Assembly (NCBI RefSeq): GCF_029892965.1
Contig: NZ_JARXWN010000003.1
Location: 310,001-374,000, forward strand
Length of the DNA: 64,000 bases
Source of the DNA: Dysgonomonas sp. PF1-14
GTDB lineage: Bacteria > Bacteroidota > Bacteroidia > Bacteroidales > Dysgonomonadaceae
Direction: 5' to 3'
Each line of letters opens with the position of its first letter. Position 1 is the stretch's first letter. This document shows positions 26,737 to 34,329 of this stretch, piece by piece. The notes under the pieces are model-generated. The model worked only from the letters and a program-made list of their open reading frames with translations, was not told where the DNA came from and made no database searches. A program made the translations under genes and the position numbers.

Positions 26737-27240
26737 ATGATGACGGTAACCGTTGAGGAACGCCATTTGATAGAAGAAATTATTTCGAAGAATACCATTT
26801 GTTATGTCGGCATGATCGATACTGACGGGATGCCTTATGTAATACCGATGAATTTCGGTTATACCAACGATGTTATATATCTGCACTCGGCACAGGAAGG
26901 CGGTAGTATCAGAGCTTTGGAGAAAAACCCGTCGGTCTGCATTACGTTTTGCACTGAGAGTGCGCTTACCTATCAGAATGAAGAGGTGGCCTGTAGTTAC
27001 CGCATGAAAGGCAGCAGTGTTATCTGTCGCGGGAAGGTTGTCTTTGAAGAAGACTTTAACGAAAAGATAAAAGCGCTGGATATTATAATGAAACATTATA
27101 GTAGCCGTACCTTTACATATTCTGAGCCCGCCGTTCACAATGTACGGGTATGGAAAGTAGAGATTGAAGATATTTCATCTAAAATCTTTGGCGTGCCGCA
27201 CCCTAATTCCCGCAATTATAAAGATCAGGCTGAATTCTGA
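26737..27240 (+). CDS. Pyridoxamine 5'-phosphate oxidase-like flavin-binding protein
   Basis: About 167 residues with a split-barrel FMN-binding fold of the NimA/PNPOx-like group. Diagnostic stretches are TICYVGMIDTDGMPYVIPMNFGY (near 20-42), VIYLHSAQEGGSIRAL and NPSVCITF. Relatives include nitroimidazole-resistance (Nim) proteins and general flavoproteins; the substrate is unknown and I do not infer drug resistance. The start is set by the promoter at 26702-26709; an adjacent ATG at 26740 is an equal alternative. A MITE-like element begins 16 bp after the stop. Confidence 0.85.
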   Translation: MMTVTVEERHLIEEIISKNTICYVGMIDTDGMPYVIPMNFGYTNDVIYLHSAQEGGSIRALEKNPSVCITFCTESALTYQNEEVACSYRMKGSSVICRGKVVFEEDFNEKIKALDIIMKHYSSRTFTYSEPAVHNVRVWKVEIEDISSKIFGVPHPNSRNYKDQAEF

Positions 27241-27256
27241 TCAGGGTATCAGATTA

Positions 27257-27461
27257 ACGTGAGTTCGAAATAATAGTATCTAAATATCAGCTAGTTATAT
27301 ATTTTCTTTGTGAGCCTTGTGTAAAACCTTGTGCTCTTTGTGGTTAAATCTTATTTCTTTTACCACAAAGGACACAAAGAAAAACCACAAAGGGCACGAA
27401 GTTTACATCATATATTTTGGAAAACAATTGATTACATACTATTTTTATATCGAACTCACGT
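27257..27461. mobile_element. MITE-like element with ACGTGAGTTCGA ends, copy 2 (inverted)
   Basis: A 205 bp element, the reverse complement of 18835-19061 minus one 22-23 bp internal unit. The ends are perfect 12 bp inverted repeats, and the flanks show a 7 bp direct repeat CAGATTA (27250-27256 and 27462-27468), strong evidence of insertion. No coding capacity. It sits directly downstream of the PNPOx-like gene. Confidence 0.87.
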
Positions 27462-27494
27462 CAGATTAAGTAGCCGAATTCGTAGAATAGATGG

Positions 27495-27558
27495 AGTCAA
27501 ACAAGTTTGACTAAAGTCTTTTTAGAGGTTACTCCCAACTCACGCCTTAAAAGGCGTG
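27495..27558. repeat. Partial REP-type palindromic unit
   Basis: Contains AGTCAAACAAGTTTGACT (27495-27512) with an ACTAAAGTC unit, and the palindrome CACGCCTTAAAAGGCGTG (27541-27558). It corresponds to the right half of the pair at 17211-17387; the CCTCC half is missing. The rest of the spacer up to the Nudix gene holds nothing else that I recognise. Confidence 0.6.
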
Positions 27559-27584
27559 GTAACTCATAGGACTCATTGGTAGCT

Positions 27585-28151
27585 CTAAGGTATCAGATGA
27601 TTCTCTGCCAGATATTTCCATAGCGGAGCCGCCTGTACAGCCTGCTTTATACCATCCTTTCTGAGTAACTCTATTAGTTGGTCTGTTGTCAGCAGATGAA
27701 CTGTGATGTCTTCCGTCGCTTCTAAGTGTTGTTCCGATATTTTTTCCACATCGGTAGCCAGGAAACAATAGGTCATATTGGTATGTGTACCGGGATTTAC
27801 AGACAGTTCTGTCAGTAAAGACCAGTTCCCGTTGCCATATCCTGTTTCTTCCAGCAGTTCACGTCTTGCCGATATTTCCAGCGAGGGGTCTTCTTTTTCG
27901 GCAACACCCGCGCAGAGTTCCATCGAAGTATAACCTAAGCCATGACGGTATTGTCTGACCAGAACGAACTGTTTTGCTTTGGTGATAGCAATTACATTTA
28001 CCCAATCAGGATAATCCAGTATGTAGTAGTCTGGTATTTCGTTACCGTTAGGCAGTTGTACATGTTCTTTCCTTACCGTAAACCAAGGCTCACGCGATAG
28101 GTATTCGCTTTTCAGCACTTTCCATGCTTTATCGTCTGTTTTATTCATCAT
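27585..28151 (-). CDS. Nudix hydrolase, ADP-ribose pyrophosphatase-like
   Basis: A 188-residue Nudix enzyme hydrolysing a nucleoside-diphosphate-linked substrate, probably ADP-ribose or ADP-sugar. The Nudix box lies near residues 80-105 as AGVAEKEDPSLEISARRELLEETGYG; the RELLEETGY part with metal ligands is intact, while the first half differs slightly from the canonical GX5E spacing. The N-terminal region (VLKSEYLSREPWFTVRKEHVQLPNG) is typical of the ADP-ribose group. It is last in a minus-strand cluster behind the cupin gene (13 bp gap). A second in-frame Met immediately follows the first. Confidence 0.9.
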   Translation of the reverse strand: MMNKTDDKAWKVLKSEYLSREPWFTVRKEHVQLPNGNEIPDYYILDYPDWVNVIAITKAKQFVLVRQYRHGLGYTSMELCAGVAEKEDPSLEISARRELLEETGYGNGNWSLLTELSVNPGTHTNMTYCFLATDVEKISEQHLEATEDITVHLLTTDQLIELLRKDGIKQAVQAAPLWKYLAENHLIP

Positions 28152-28164
28152 CTTTTTCTATAAA

Positions 28165-28503
28165 TTATTTGAGGAAATCCTCTCTTGCCGGAGTGAAGGT
28201 GTCTATTATAACTCCTGCTTCGAGGCAAACAACGCCATGATCGGTATCACCCGGTACAAAAAAACCGTCACCTTTTTCGAGTATCTGTTTGCTGTTATTT
28301 ATCATTACCTCAAATTTTCCGCTTTCGATGTATGATGTCTGCACATGAGGATGTTGATGCACATCGCCTATACTCCCTTTTTCGAATGTTATTTTTGCCA
28401 GTAATATCTGGCTGTTGTAGCCGAATATCTGGCGGGTGACGCCGTTTCCTACTGTCTCCACAGCGATTTCTTTATGTAAGAGGAATTCTTTACTTTGTTT
28501 CAT
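28165..28503 (-). CDS. Small cupin-domain protein
   Basis: A 112-residue single-domain cupin. Metal-binding motif 1 appears as GSIGDVHQHPHVQTSYIESGKFEV (near 43-66) and motif 2 as GDGFFVPGDTDHGVVCLE (near 78-95), with three His and a Glu available for metal. Small cupins may be isomerases, dioxygenases or sugar-binding proteins; no specific activity can be assigned. It lies between the cyclophilin-type gene (38 bp) and the Nudix gene (13 bp) on the same strand. Confidence 0.85.
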   Translation of the reverse strand: MKQSKEFLLHKEIAVETVGNGVTRQIFGYNSQILLAKITFEKGSIGDVHQHPHVQTSYIESGKFEVMINNSKQILEKGDGFFVPGDTDHGVVCLEAGVIIDTFTPAREDFLK

Positions 28504-28541
28504 ATTGGTTGTGCTTAAAAAGTAATAAAAAGGTCTACACC

Positions 28542-29366
28542 TTATTTTTCTAAAACAACGATATTCATTACCACCTTCGACAGAGGCTTGTCCTTTTCGT
28601 TGGTCTTTACATTCTGTATTTTGTCTACAATGTCCATGCCCTCTATTACTTCTCCAAAGACTGTGTATTCTCCATCCAGATGAGGTGCACCTCCTCTGGT
28701 CTTATAGAGTTCGCGTTGTTCGTCACTATACATAGTTTCGGCTTTTTGCTCGTTAGCTTCCCTTTCAGCTTGTTCCTGCCATTGGGTTCGCAGTTCGGTG
28801 ATGCCTGCACGATTTCCTTCTTTATACAAGGCTTTTATCGTATCCATATTTGCCGATTGCAATTTGTTATAGATGTTTTGCTTCAATCGTTCGAAGCGCT
28901 GCTTCTCTATAGCACTCAGCTTTTCGTCAAAAATGAGTTCTCCTGTTACGATATAGAATTGTGAAGCATCCGATGCTTTAGTCGGATTCTCGGCATCTCC
29001 CCAACGGGCGGCAGCCAATGCTCCGCGTTTGTTGAAGAGTTGAGGAAATCTTATTTCGGCAGGGATTGTATCTCCCATTACCTTGTTTTCTGCCGAATCG
29101 GTTTTTATACTATCAGCTTCGTTGCGCGTATCGGGATCACCGCCCTGTATCATAAAGTCTTTGATCACCCGGTGGAAAGTCAGGTCTTTAAAAAATCCTT
29201 CTTCTGCTTTTTTCAGAAAGTTATCTCTGTGGATCGGGGTTTCGTTATACAGTTTTACTTTTATGTTGCCGTAGTTGGTTTGTATCACTACAACAGGTTC
29301 TTTCGGTTTGCTGCTACACATTGTTGTTATAAATAATATGGGGAGGATAATAAATAATTTCTTCAT
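28542..29366 (-). CDS. Cyclophilin-type peptidyl-prolyl isomerase, lipoprotein
   Basis: About 274 residues. The N-terminus MKKLFIILPILFITTMCSSK has a lipobox (TTMC), so the mature protein is lipid-anchored. The cyclophilin fold starts near residue 25 (VVIQTNYGNIKVKLYNETPIHRDNFLK) with FHRVIKDFMIQGGDP near 68-82 carrying the catalytic Arg. An insertion of about 90 charged residues follows the GALAAARWGDAENPTKASDASQFYI block. The domain closes with GEYTVFGEVIEGMDIVDKIQ. It would assist folding of exported proteins. A longer start at 29387 exists, but the chosen Met places the lipoprotein signal at the N-terminus. Confidence 0.92.
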   Translation of the reverse strand: MKKLFIILPILFITTMCSSKPKEPVVVIQTNYGNIKVKLYNETPIHRDNFLKKAEEGFFKDLTFHRVIKDFMIQGGDPDTRNEADSIKTDSAENKVMGDTIPAEIRFPQLFNKRGALAAARWGDAENPTKASDASQFYIVTGELIFDEKLSAIEKQRFERLKQNIYNKLQSANMDTIKALYKEGNRAGITELRTQWQEQAEREANEQKAETMYSDEQRELYKTRGGAPHLDGEYTVFGEVIEGMDIVDKIQNVKTNEKDKPLSKVVMNIVVLEK

Positions 29367-29398
29367 GCTGTTTATTTTAGTAGGCAAAAGTAGTTGTT

Positions 29399-30061
29399 TT
29401 ATTGCTTTTTGAGGAACTTAGTATAATATTCGTCTACAGTTATCATCGGTCTTATTGTATCCAGTCCGTATTGATATGCTTTTATTTTCATTGTAGAGTC
29501 ATTGTCAAATTCTTCAATTTCGCCTGTCTTAAAATGCAGTAGTCTAAAATTGGATACAGTAGTTTTTCTTTGTGCTATAAGTATCTCTTTGTTAAACGAA
29601 AAAGAAGCGATGGAATCCATTACCTGTCTGTTTTTATTTGTATCTTCTGCTCTGTATATTTTCCCTTCCTCGTTGTCTATATAACCGTAATCCAGGTCAT
29701 TGATAGCATTCATCGAATAGGGATATACAAGTGGCATACGGTAATAATCATAAATTCCGGCTTTAGTGAAAAACTCTTTAGGTATTTGCCGGTCTATGGG
29801 TTGTACGCTTTTCAGGCTATCCATATACGGAGAATCAGGGAACCCCCAGATAAGGTCAGAAACTGAATTCATAATTCTATTACCGAAGTAACCACAGCAG
29901 ATTATTGTGAGAATGAAGAAAAGGATAACTGTAAGGCATCCTATACTCCGGTTTTTCTTATCACCCCATTTTACCACCGCCCAGAAGATGGCGATAATCA
30001 CAACAAGAACACATAGTGAAATAATTACAATCAAGAATAAACCTATAAATAATCCGATCAT
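29399..30061 (-). CDS. Hypothetical membrane-anchored protein
   Basis: About 220 residues. Two hydrophobic segments lie near the N-terminus (IGLFIGLFLIVIISLCVLVVIIAIFW and, after WGDKKNRS, IGCLTVILFFILTIICCGYFG), followed by a soluble domain of about 150 residues with no recognised motif. The frame is open to a TTG at 30085 and an ATG at 30082, but a -7 element at 30083-30090 would start transcripts inside those codons, so the Met at 30061 is preferred. If transcription instead comes from the gene upstream, 30082 is the start. Function unknown. Confidence 0.65.
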   Translation of the reverse strand: MIGLFIGLFLIVIISLCVLVVIIAIFWAVVKWGDKKNRSIGCLTVILFFILTIICCGYFGNRIMNSVSDLIWGFPDSPYMDSLKSVQPIDRQIPKEFFTKAGIYDYYRMPLVYPYSMNAINDLDYGYIDNEEGKIYRAEDTNKNRQVMDSIASFSFNKEILIAQRKTTVSNFRLLHFKTGEIEEFDNDSTMKIKAYQYGLDTIRPMITVDEYYTKFLKKQ

Positions 30062-30082
30062 ATCCGGTGCTTTTTCGAGCAT

Positions 30083-30090
30083 CAAATATA
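30083..30090 (-). promoter_or_regulatory. Minus-strand -7 element TATATTTG
   Basis: An exact TAnnTTTG match on the minus strand, upstream of the hypothetical membrane gene and downstream of the TonB-like lipoprotein gene; it may give the lower four genes their own promoter. Confidence 0.45.
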
Positions 30091-30133
30091 CGTAAATTTC
30101 TTTGTACTGTTTTTATTCGGTTTGTCTTTAGCC

Positions 30134-30775
30134 TTATTGAGGTATTCTGAATACTATCGGTATATAAAAATACACATCCACTGCTTCTCCGTTTTGTCTT
30201 CCCGACTTCCATTTTGGCATACTTTCTACAATGCGTACTGCCTCCAAGTCTAATTCGGTAGATACGCCTCTTATTACATGTATGTCTTTTATATCTCCCT
30301 CCTTAGTAATAACCATTCGTAGAGTTACGCGTCCTTCTATTCCCATTTCTGCTGATATCGGAGGGTAATGAAGATTGCTGTATATATATTCTTTTAAGGC
30401 TTCCCGCCCTCCCGGAAATTCCGGCATTTGCTCTACGCTCATGTATGGTTTCTTTTCTTTCTGTATTTCCATCTCTTCATACTCCTTAGGACTTGGTAGG
30501 TCAGGATCAATATCAGGTTCTATCGTAGGTGGAACAAATTCAATACTCATTTTAGGATCAATAATTGTGGCAGGATTGTGTTTCATATGGTGGAGGATTT
30601 CATCTAGGCTCGCAAACGAATCTGTATTATTTCCCTCAATATATTTAGCCAGTGGCTCAATCCTGTTTTCCCCAAGATGAGAAAAAGCTTCCGGTTCGGT
30701 TTTTTGTGTACACGAAGCAGCTAAGATCACACTTGTAATTATAACGCAAACTGTAAAATAGAGCGGTTTTCTCAT
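30134..30775 (-). CDS. TonB C-terminal domain lipoprotein
   Basis: A 213-residue protein with a lipoprotein signal (VIILAASC-type lipobox near residue 22). A Pro/Glu-rich linker leads to a C-terminal TonB domain: MSVEQMPEFPGGREALKEYIYSNLHYPPISAEMGIEGRVTLRMVITKEGDIKDIHVIRG. The same SVEQMPxFPGG signature is in the TonB at 63229. Because this protein appears lipid-anchored rather than held by an N-terminal membrane helix, it probably is not a classical energy transducer; a periplasmic binding or cell-envelope role is inferred. It heads the minus-strand cluster. Confidence 0.85.
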   Translation of the reverse strand: MRKPLYFTVCVIITSVILAASCTQKTEPEAFSHLGENRIEPLAKYIEGNNTDSFASLDEILHHMKHNPATIIDPKMSIEFVPPTIEPDIDPDLPSPKEYEEMEIQKEKKPYMSVEQMPEFPGGREALKEYIYSNLHYPPISAEMGIEGRVTLRMVITKEGDIKDIHVIRGVSTELDLEAVRIVESMPKWKSGRQNGEAVDVYFYIPIVFRIPQ

Positions 30776-30892
30776 AGCCTTGAATTTATAGTATATGATA
30801 ATAGAGTAGATAAGGTCTGATTTTCCATAATGCTTACCTGCCTTTTTTGAATGTAATACAATGATAGGTTTTCATTATTTCGTAAAATATAC

Positions 30893-30900
30893 TAGATTTG
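30893..30900 (+). promoter_or_regulatory. -7 element TAGATTTG for pyrH
   Basis: A TAnnTTTG match 20 bp before the pyrH ATG at 30921, placing the transcript start just upstream of it and excluding the longer in-frame start at 30861. Confidence 0.6.
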
Positions 30901-30920
30901 TACTGATTATAAAATATAGC

Positions 30921-31631
30921 ATGGTAAAATATAAAAGAATCCTCCTTAAACTTAGCGGGGAATCCCTGATGGGGGAACAACAATACGGTATAGATGTAAA
31001 CCGATTGAATGAGTATGCCGAGCAGATAAAAACTGTAGCAGATATGGGTGTGCAGATAAGCATCGTTATCGGTGGCGGAAACATTTTTCGCGGACTTAGC
31101 GGAGCATCTAAAGGCTACGACCGTGTGAAGGGAGACCAGATGGGGATGCTTGCTACGGTGATCAACAGCCTTGCACTGAGTTCGGCGCTGGTGGCTATGG
31201 GACAAAAAGCTCGTGTGCTGACAGCCATCCGTATGGAGCCAATAGGAGAAATTTACAGCAAATGGAAAGCCATAGAAGCAATGGACAGCGGTGAAGTTGT
31301 TATCCTGTCGTGTGGTACGGGCAATCCGTTTTTTACTACCGATACGGGATCTTCGCTTCGCGGTATAGAAATAGAAGCCGATGTAATGCTCAAAGGAACC
31401 CGCGTAGACGGTGTATATACAGCCGATCCGGAAAAAGATCCTACAGCAACCAAGTTCGATACCATTTCATACGATGAGGTATATAGTCGCGGACTGAAGG
31501 TGATGGATATGACGGCTACCGTTATGTGCAAAGAAAATAATCTGCCTATCGTAGTTTTCGATATGGATACCCCCGGTAATCTGGAAAAATTGATGAAAGG
31601 TGAAAATATCGGTACGTATGTGCATGCATAA
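30921..31631 (+). CDS. pyrH: UMP kinase
   Basis: A 236-residue hexameric kinase that phosphorylates UMP to UDP in pyrimidine nucleotide synthesis. Family motifs are KRILLKLSGESLMG (residues 4-17), VIGGGNIFRG (near 51-60), GTGNPFFTTDTGSSLRGIEIEADV (near 133-156, UMP and ATP sites) and VFDMDTPGNLEKLMKGENIGT at the C-terminus. The frame is open further upstream, but the ATG at 30921 gives the family's normal length and lies directly behind a promoter. frr follows 67 bp later, the widely conserved pyrH-frr arrangement. Confidence 0.97.
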   Translation: MVKYKRILLKLSGESLMGEQQYGIDVNRLNEYAEQIKTVADMGVQISIVIGGGNIFRGLSGASKGYDRVKGDQMGMLATVINSLALSSALVAMGQKARVLTAIRMEPIGEIYSKWKAIEAMDSGEVVILSCGTGNPFFTTDTGSSLRGIEIEADVMLKGTRVDGVYTADPEKDPTATKFDTISYDEVYSRGLKVMDMTATVMCKENNLPIVVFDMDTPGNLEKLMKGENIGTYVHA

Positions 31632-31698
31632 TCAGTTAACAGTTATCAGTCAGCAGTTAACAACAGAATGAAATATTGAAACTAAAAATATATAAATT

Positions 31699-32262
31699 AT
31701 GGCAACAGACCTAAAGCAGATCGAACAAAAAGCAGAGCAGAAAATGCAGGCTTCCGTTGAGTTTTTAGATGAATCGCTGGCTCATATTCGTGCTGGAAAA
31801 GCTAATCCGCGCATTCTGGACGGTATCAAACTCGACTATTACGGAAACCTTACCCCACTAAGTGGTGTCGCATCTATCAATACGCCCGATGCGCGTACGA
31901 TAATTGTACAACCTTGGGAAAAACAGATGTTGAAAGAAGTTGAAAAAGCGATCCTTAACTCGGATGTAGGAATTACGCCCGACAATAACGGGGAAGTAAT
32001 CCGCCTTAGCATACCGCCACTGACCGAAGAGCGTCGTAAACAACTGGTAAAACAGGCGAAACAAGAAGCAGAAGATGCAAAAGTAAGTATCCGTAATGCT
32101 CGCCGCGATGCAATAGATTCTATCAAAAAAGCCGTAAAAGACGGTGTTGCGGAAGATATGGGTAAGGATGCTGAAAACGATATGCAGAAACTTCACGACA
32201 GATATATCAAGAAGATAGATGAAGTGTTTGCTGCAAAAGAAAAAGAAATATTGACAGTATAA
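31699..32262 (+). CDS. frr: Ribosome recycling factor
   Basis: A 187-residue protein that, with EF-G, splits post-termination ribosomes. Recognised from the three-helix-bundle sequence: [24 protein letters not shown] (near 28-50), [24 protein letters not shown] (near 52-75), [41 protein letters not shown] (near 100-140). It lies downstream of pyrH in the usual order and is probably cotranscribed, since no promoter was seen in the 67 bp gap. Confidence 0.98.
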   Translation: MATDLKQIEQKAEQKMQASVEFLDESLAHIRAGKANPRILDGIKLDYYGNLTPLSGVASINTPDARTIIVQPWEKQMLKEVEKAILNSDVGITPDNNGEVIRLSIPPLTEERRKQLVKQAKQEAEDAKVSIRNARRDAIDSIKKAVKDGVAEDMGKDAENDMQKLHDRYIKKIDEVFAAKEKEILTV

Positions 32263-32285
32263 TTTAATACACTGATGTGTTGATG

Positions 32286-32337
32286 TGCCAATATGCCAAT
32301 AATAATAAGTTCTGATCTTTTTATTGGCACATTGGCA
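32286..32337. repeat. Long hairpin between frr and rsgA
   Basis: Arms TGCCAATATGCCAATAA (32286-32302) and TTATTGGCACATTGGCA (32321-32337) pair over 17 bp with one mismatch, with an 18 nt loop. It lacks a T-tract, so it is not a standard terminator; it may be a repeat remnant or an mRNA-processing structure between the two genes. Confidence 0.6.
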
Positions 32338-32363
32338 TATTAAATAATTGGCACATTTAATAG

Positions 32364-33290
32364 ATGAATGGTCTTGTTATAAAAAATACGGGAAGCTGGT
32401 ATCAGGTGCGTACCGACGACGGACGTGATATAGAATGTAAGGTAAAAGGTAACTTTCGCCTTAAAGGCATTCGCAGTACCAATCCCATAGCAGTGGGAGA
32501 CAGAGTTGTCATTGTCGAGAATAATGAGGGTACGGCCTTGATCACCGAAATTGAAGACCGGAAGAATTATATTATCCGCAAATCGTCGAACCTGTCGAAG
32601 CAGTCGCATATACTGGCAGCCAATATCGACCTTTGTTTTCTGATAGTGACTATAAACCATCCGGTGACGTCTACTGTTTTCATCGACCGCTTTCTGGCAT
32701 CGGCAGAAGCATATCGTGTGCCTGTAAATCTTATTTTCAATAAGATAGATATTTACGATGAAGATGAATCCGAATACATGGATGCCCTTATAGCCATGTA
32801 TGAGCACATCGGATACCCCTGCATAAAAATAGCCGCTTTACAAAATACAGGCATCGCAGCCTTACATGAAAAAATAAAAGAAAAAATTACACTCTTTTCG
32901 GGGCACTCCGGTGTCGGAAAATCAACATTAATAAATTCGCTGATCCCGCAGGCAGACCTGAAGACAGGTGCCATATCGGGATATCATGGGAAAGGAATGC
33001 ACACAACCACTTTTTCGGAGATGATAGAACTGCCGCATGGCGGATTTATCATAGATACTCCCGGAATCAAAGGTTTTGGTACCGTAGATATGGAGAAAGC
33101 GGAGATATTTCACTTTTTCCCCGAAATCTTTAAATTCTCAAGAGATTGCCGTTTCAATAACTGTATTCATATAAATGAGCCCGGATGCGCAGTTCGCGAT
33201 GCTGTAGAAAAACATTATATAAGCGAAAGTCGTTATAAATCGTATCTGAGTATGATGGAAGAAGAAACTGAAGAAAAATACCGTAAATAA
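32364..33290 (+). CDS. rsgA: RsgA, ribosome small-subunit-dependent GTPase
   Basis: A 308-residue circularly permuted GTPase acting in 30S subunit maturation. An N-terminal OB fold (residues 1-75) is followed by the permuted GTPase, whose G4 motif comes first (NKIDIY near 128), then G1 [14 protein letters not shown] (near 181-194), G2/G3 ([18 protein letters not shown]). A C-terminal zinc-binding motif [16 protein letters not shown] lies near 261-276. It is followed by the DUF2809 gene, 1 bp away, so the downstream genes are coupled. Confidence 0.96.
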   Translation: MNGLVIKNTGSWYQVRTDDGRDIECKVKGNFRLKGIRSTNPIAVGDRVVIVENNEGTALITEIEDRKNYIIRKSSNLSKQSHILAANIDLCFLIVTINHPVTSTVFIDRFLASAEAYRVPVNLIFNKIDIYDEDESEYMDALIAMYEHIGYPCIKIAALQNTGIAALHEKIKEKITLFSGHSGVGKSTLINSLIPQADLKTGAISGYHGKGMHTTTFSEMIELPHGGFIIDTPGIKGFGTVDMEKAEIFHFFPEIFKFSRDCRFNNCIHINEPGCAVRDAVEKHYISESRYKSYLSMMEEETEEKYRK

Positions 33291-33291
33291 G

Positions 33292-33690
33292 ATGGAAGGT
33301 TTAAAGCTCAGATTTGATCTGAAATCGTTTGTTATCTTTCTTCTGATCTTTCTAGTAGAAGTATTTATTGCATTATTTGTCAAAGACCGTTTTATCCGTC
33401 CCTATGGAGGAGACATACTGGTGGTAATGCTGATGTATTTCTTTTTCAAGTCCTTCATGCAGGTAAAACCGCTCTGGCTGGTGATCGGGGTTGTCGTATT
33501 TGCATATTTGGTAGAAATAGGCCAGTATTTCCAGCTTGTAGAAGTACTCGGTGTGCAAGATAATAAAGTGCTGCGCACAGTGATAGGCTCCTCGTTTAGT
33601 TGGGGCGATATGGTTTGTTATACGATCGGTGGCATTATCTGTTATTTTATTGACAGGAAAAAAACGAATAAAGATGTTGCAACAACGTAA
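33292..33690 (+). CDS. DUF2809 family membrane protein
   Basis: A 132-residue integral membrane protein with four hydrophobic segments (FVIFLLIFLVEVFIALF, GGDILVVMLMYFFF, WLVIGVVVFAYLVEIGQYF, WGDMVCYTIGGIICYF). The conserved RPYGGDILVVMLMY and FSWGDM motifs identify DUF2809. Function is unknown for the family. It begins 1 bp after rsgA and overlaps the next gene by 17 bp, indicating an operon. Confidence 0.82.
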   Translation: MEGLKLRFDLKSFVIFLLIFLVEVFIALFVKDRFIRPYGGDILVVMLMYFFFKSFMQVKPLWLVIGVVVFAYLVEIGQYFQLVEVLGVQDNKVLRTVIGSSFSWGDMVCYTIGGIICYFIDRKKTNKDVATT

Positions 33691-34081
33691 GAAAGACTAT
33701 TTGATCCGCCTTCTCGAAGAACTTATGAAAAGTATTCATAAGCTTGTCGATAAGCGGGAAAAGTTGAGTCCGGCCGAACGGGAAGGGATATTGAACGATG
33801 CCTTTACCTTTTTTGTCACGAATTTTGAAGTTACCGAATCAGATACTATCGATGATTTATCGGAAAAGATACCCGATGTGGAATTGTTGGAGCAATATGC
33901 CCGATTGTTGATGATAAGATCGGATGAATCGGATACGCTGAATACGCCTGATTTGAAGCGGGCTTTACAGATTGTGGAATACCTGGAGGCAGCCGATAAA
34001 ACATATTCGTGGGACAAGGTAGTTCTCAGAGAAGATATCCTTCACCGGCTCGATAGTAGCAATCAGGTTAATTCGATATAA
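33674..34081 (+). CDS. Small helical protein, DUF6483-like
   Basis: A 135-residue, mostly helical and acidic protein starting MLQQRKKDYLIRLLEELMKSIHKLV. The N-terminal pattern resembles small DUF6483-type proteins of unknown function. The frame is open from 33629, but that region lies inside the DUF2809 gene; the ATG at 33674 gives a 17 bp overlap and a family-like start. The C-terminal half (TPDLKRALQIVEYLEAADKTYSWDKVVLREDIL) could form TPR-like helices. A MITE-like element follows 20 bp after the stop. Confidence 0.7.
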   Translation: MLQQRKKDYLIRLLEELMKSIHKLVDKREKLSPAEREGILNDAFTFFVTNFEVTESDTIDDLSEKIPDVELLEQYARLLMIRSDESDTLNTPDLKRALQIVEYLEAADKTYSWDKVVLREDILHRLDSSNQVNSI

Positions 34082-34100
34082 AATATTTTAACAGCTTTTA

Positions 34101-34281
34101 GAGCCTGTTTAAATTTTATTGTTTAGGTTTTCAGCACTATTTTTGGAATGATTTTTTCTTATCTGAAGCGCGAATAGCGGGTTATTCAAACTGAAGAAAG
34201 GGGAAAATGGGACAAAGAGAGACTGAAAATGAACGAAAAAAGAACGATAACAAAATGTTTTGGTAAAATTTAAACAGGTTC
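34101..34281. mobile_element. MITE-like element B, second copy of 16995-17180
   Basis: A 181 bp copy with ends GAGCCTGTTTAAATTTTA and TAAAATTTAAACAGGTTC, flanked by TTA on both sides (34098-34100, 34282-34284), which may be a 3 bp target duplication. The central hairpin is GAATAG-CGGG-TTATTC (34172-34187); the change C to T from copy A keeps pairing as G-U in RNA. The orientation is the same as copy A. It ends 19 bp before the promoter of the cardiolipin synthase gene. Confidence 0.8.
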
Positions 34282-34300
34282 TTAGTATAAAATTTATTTA

Positions 34301-34308
34301 TACCTTTG
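34301..34308 (+). promoter_or_regulatory. -7 element TACCTTTG for cardiolipin synthase
   Basis: A TAnnTTTG match that overlaps the upstream in-frame TTG at 34306; transcription would start near 34312, supporting the ATG at 34330 as the start. Confidence 0.55.
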
Positions 34309-34329
34309 GCTTGGAGGAACTATCAGCCT

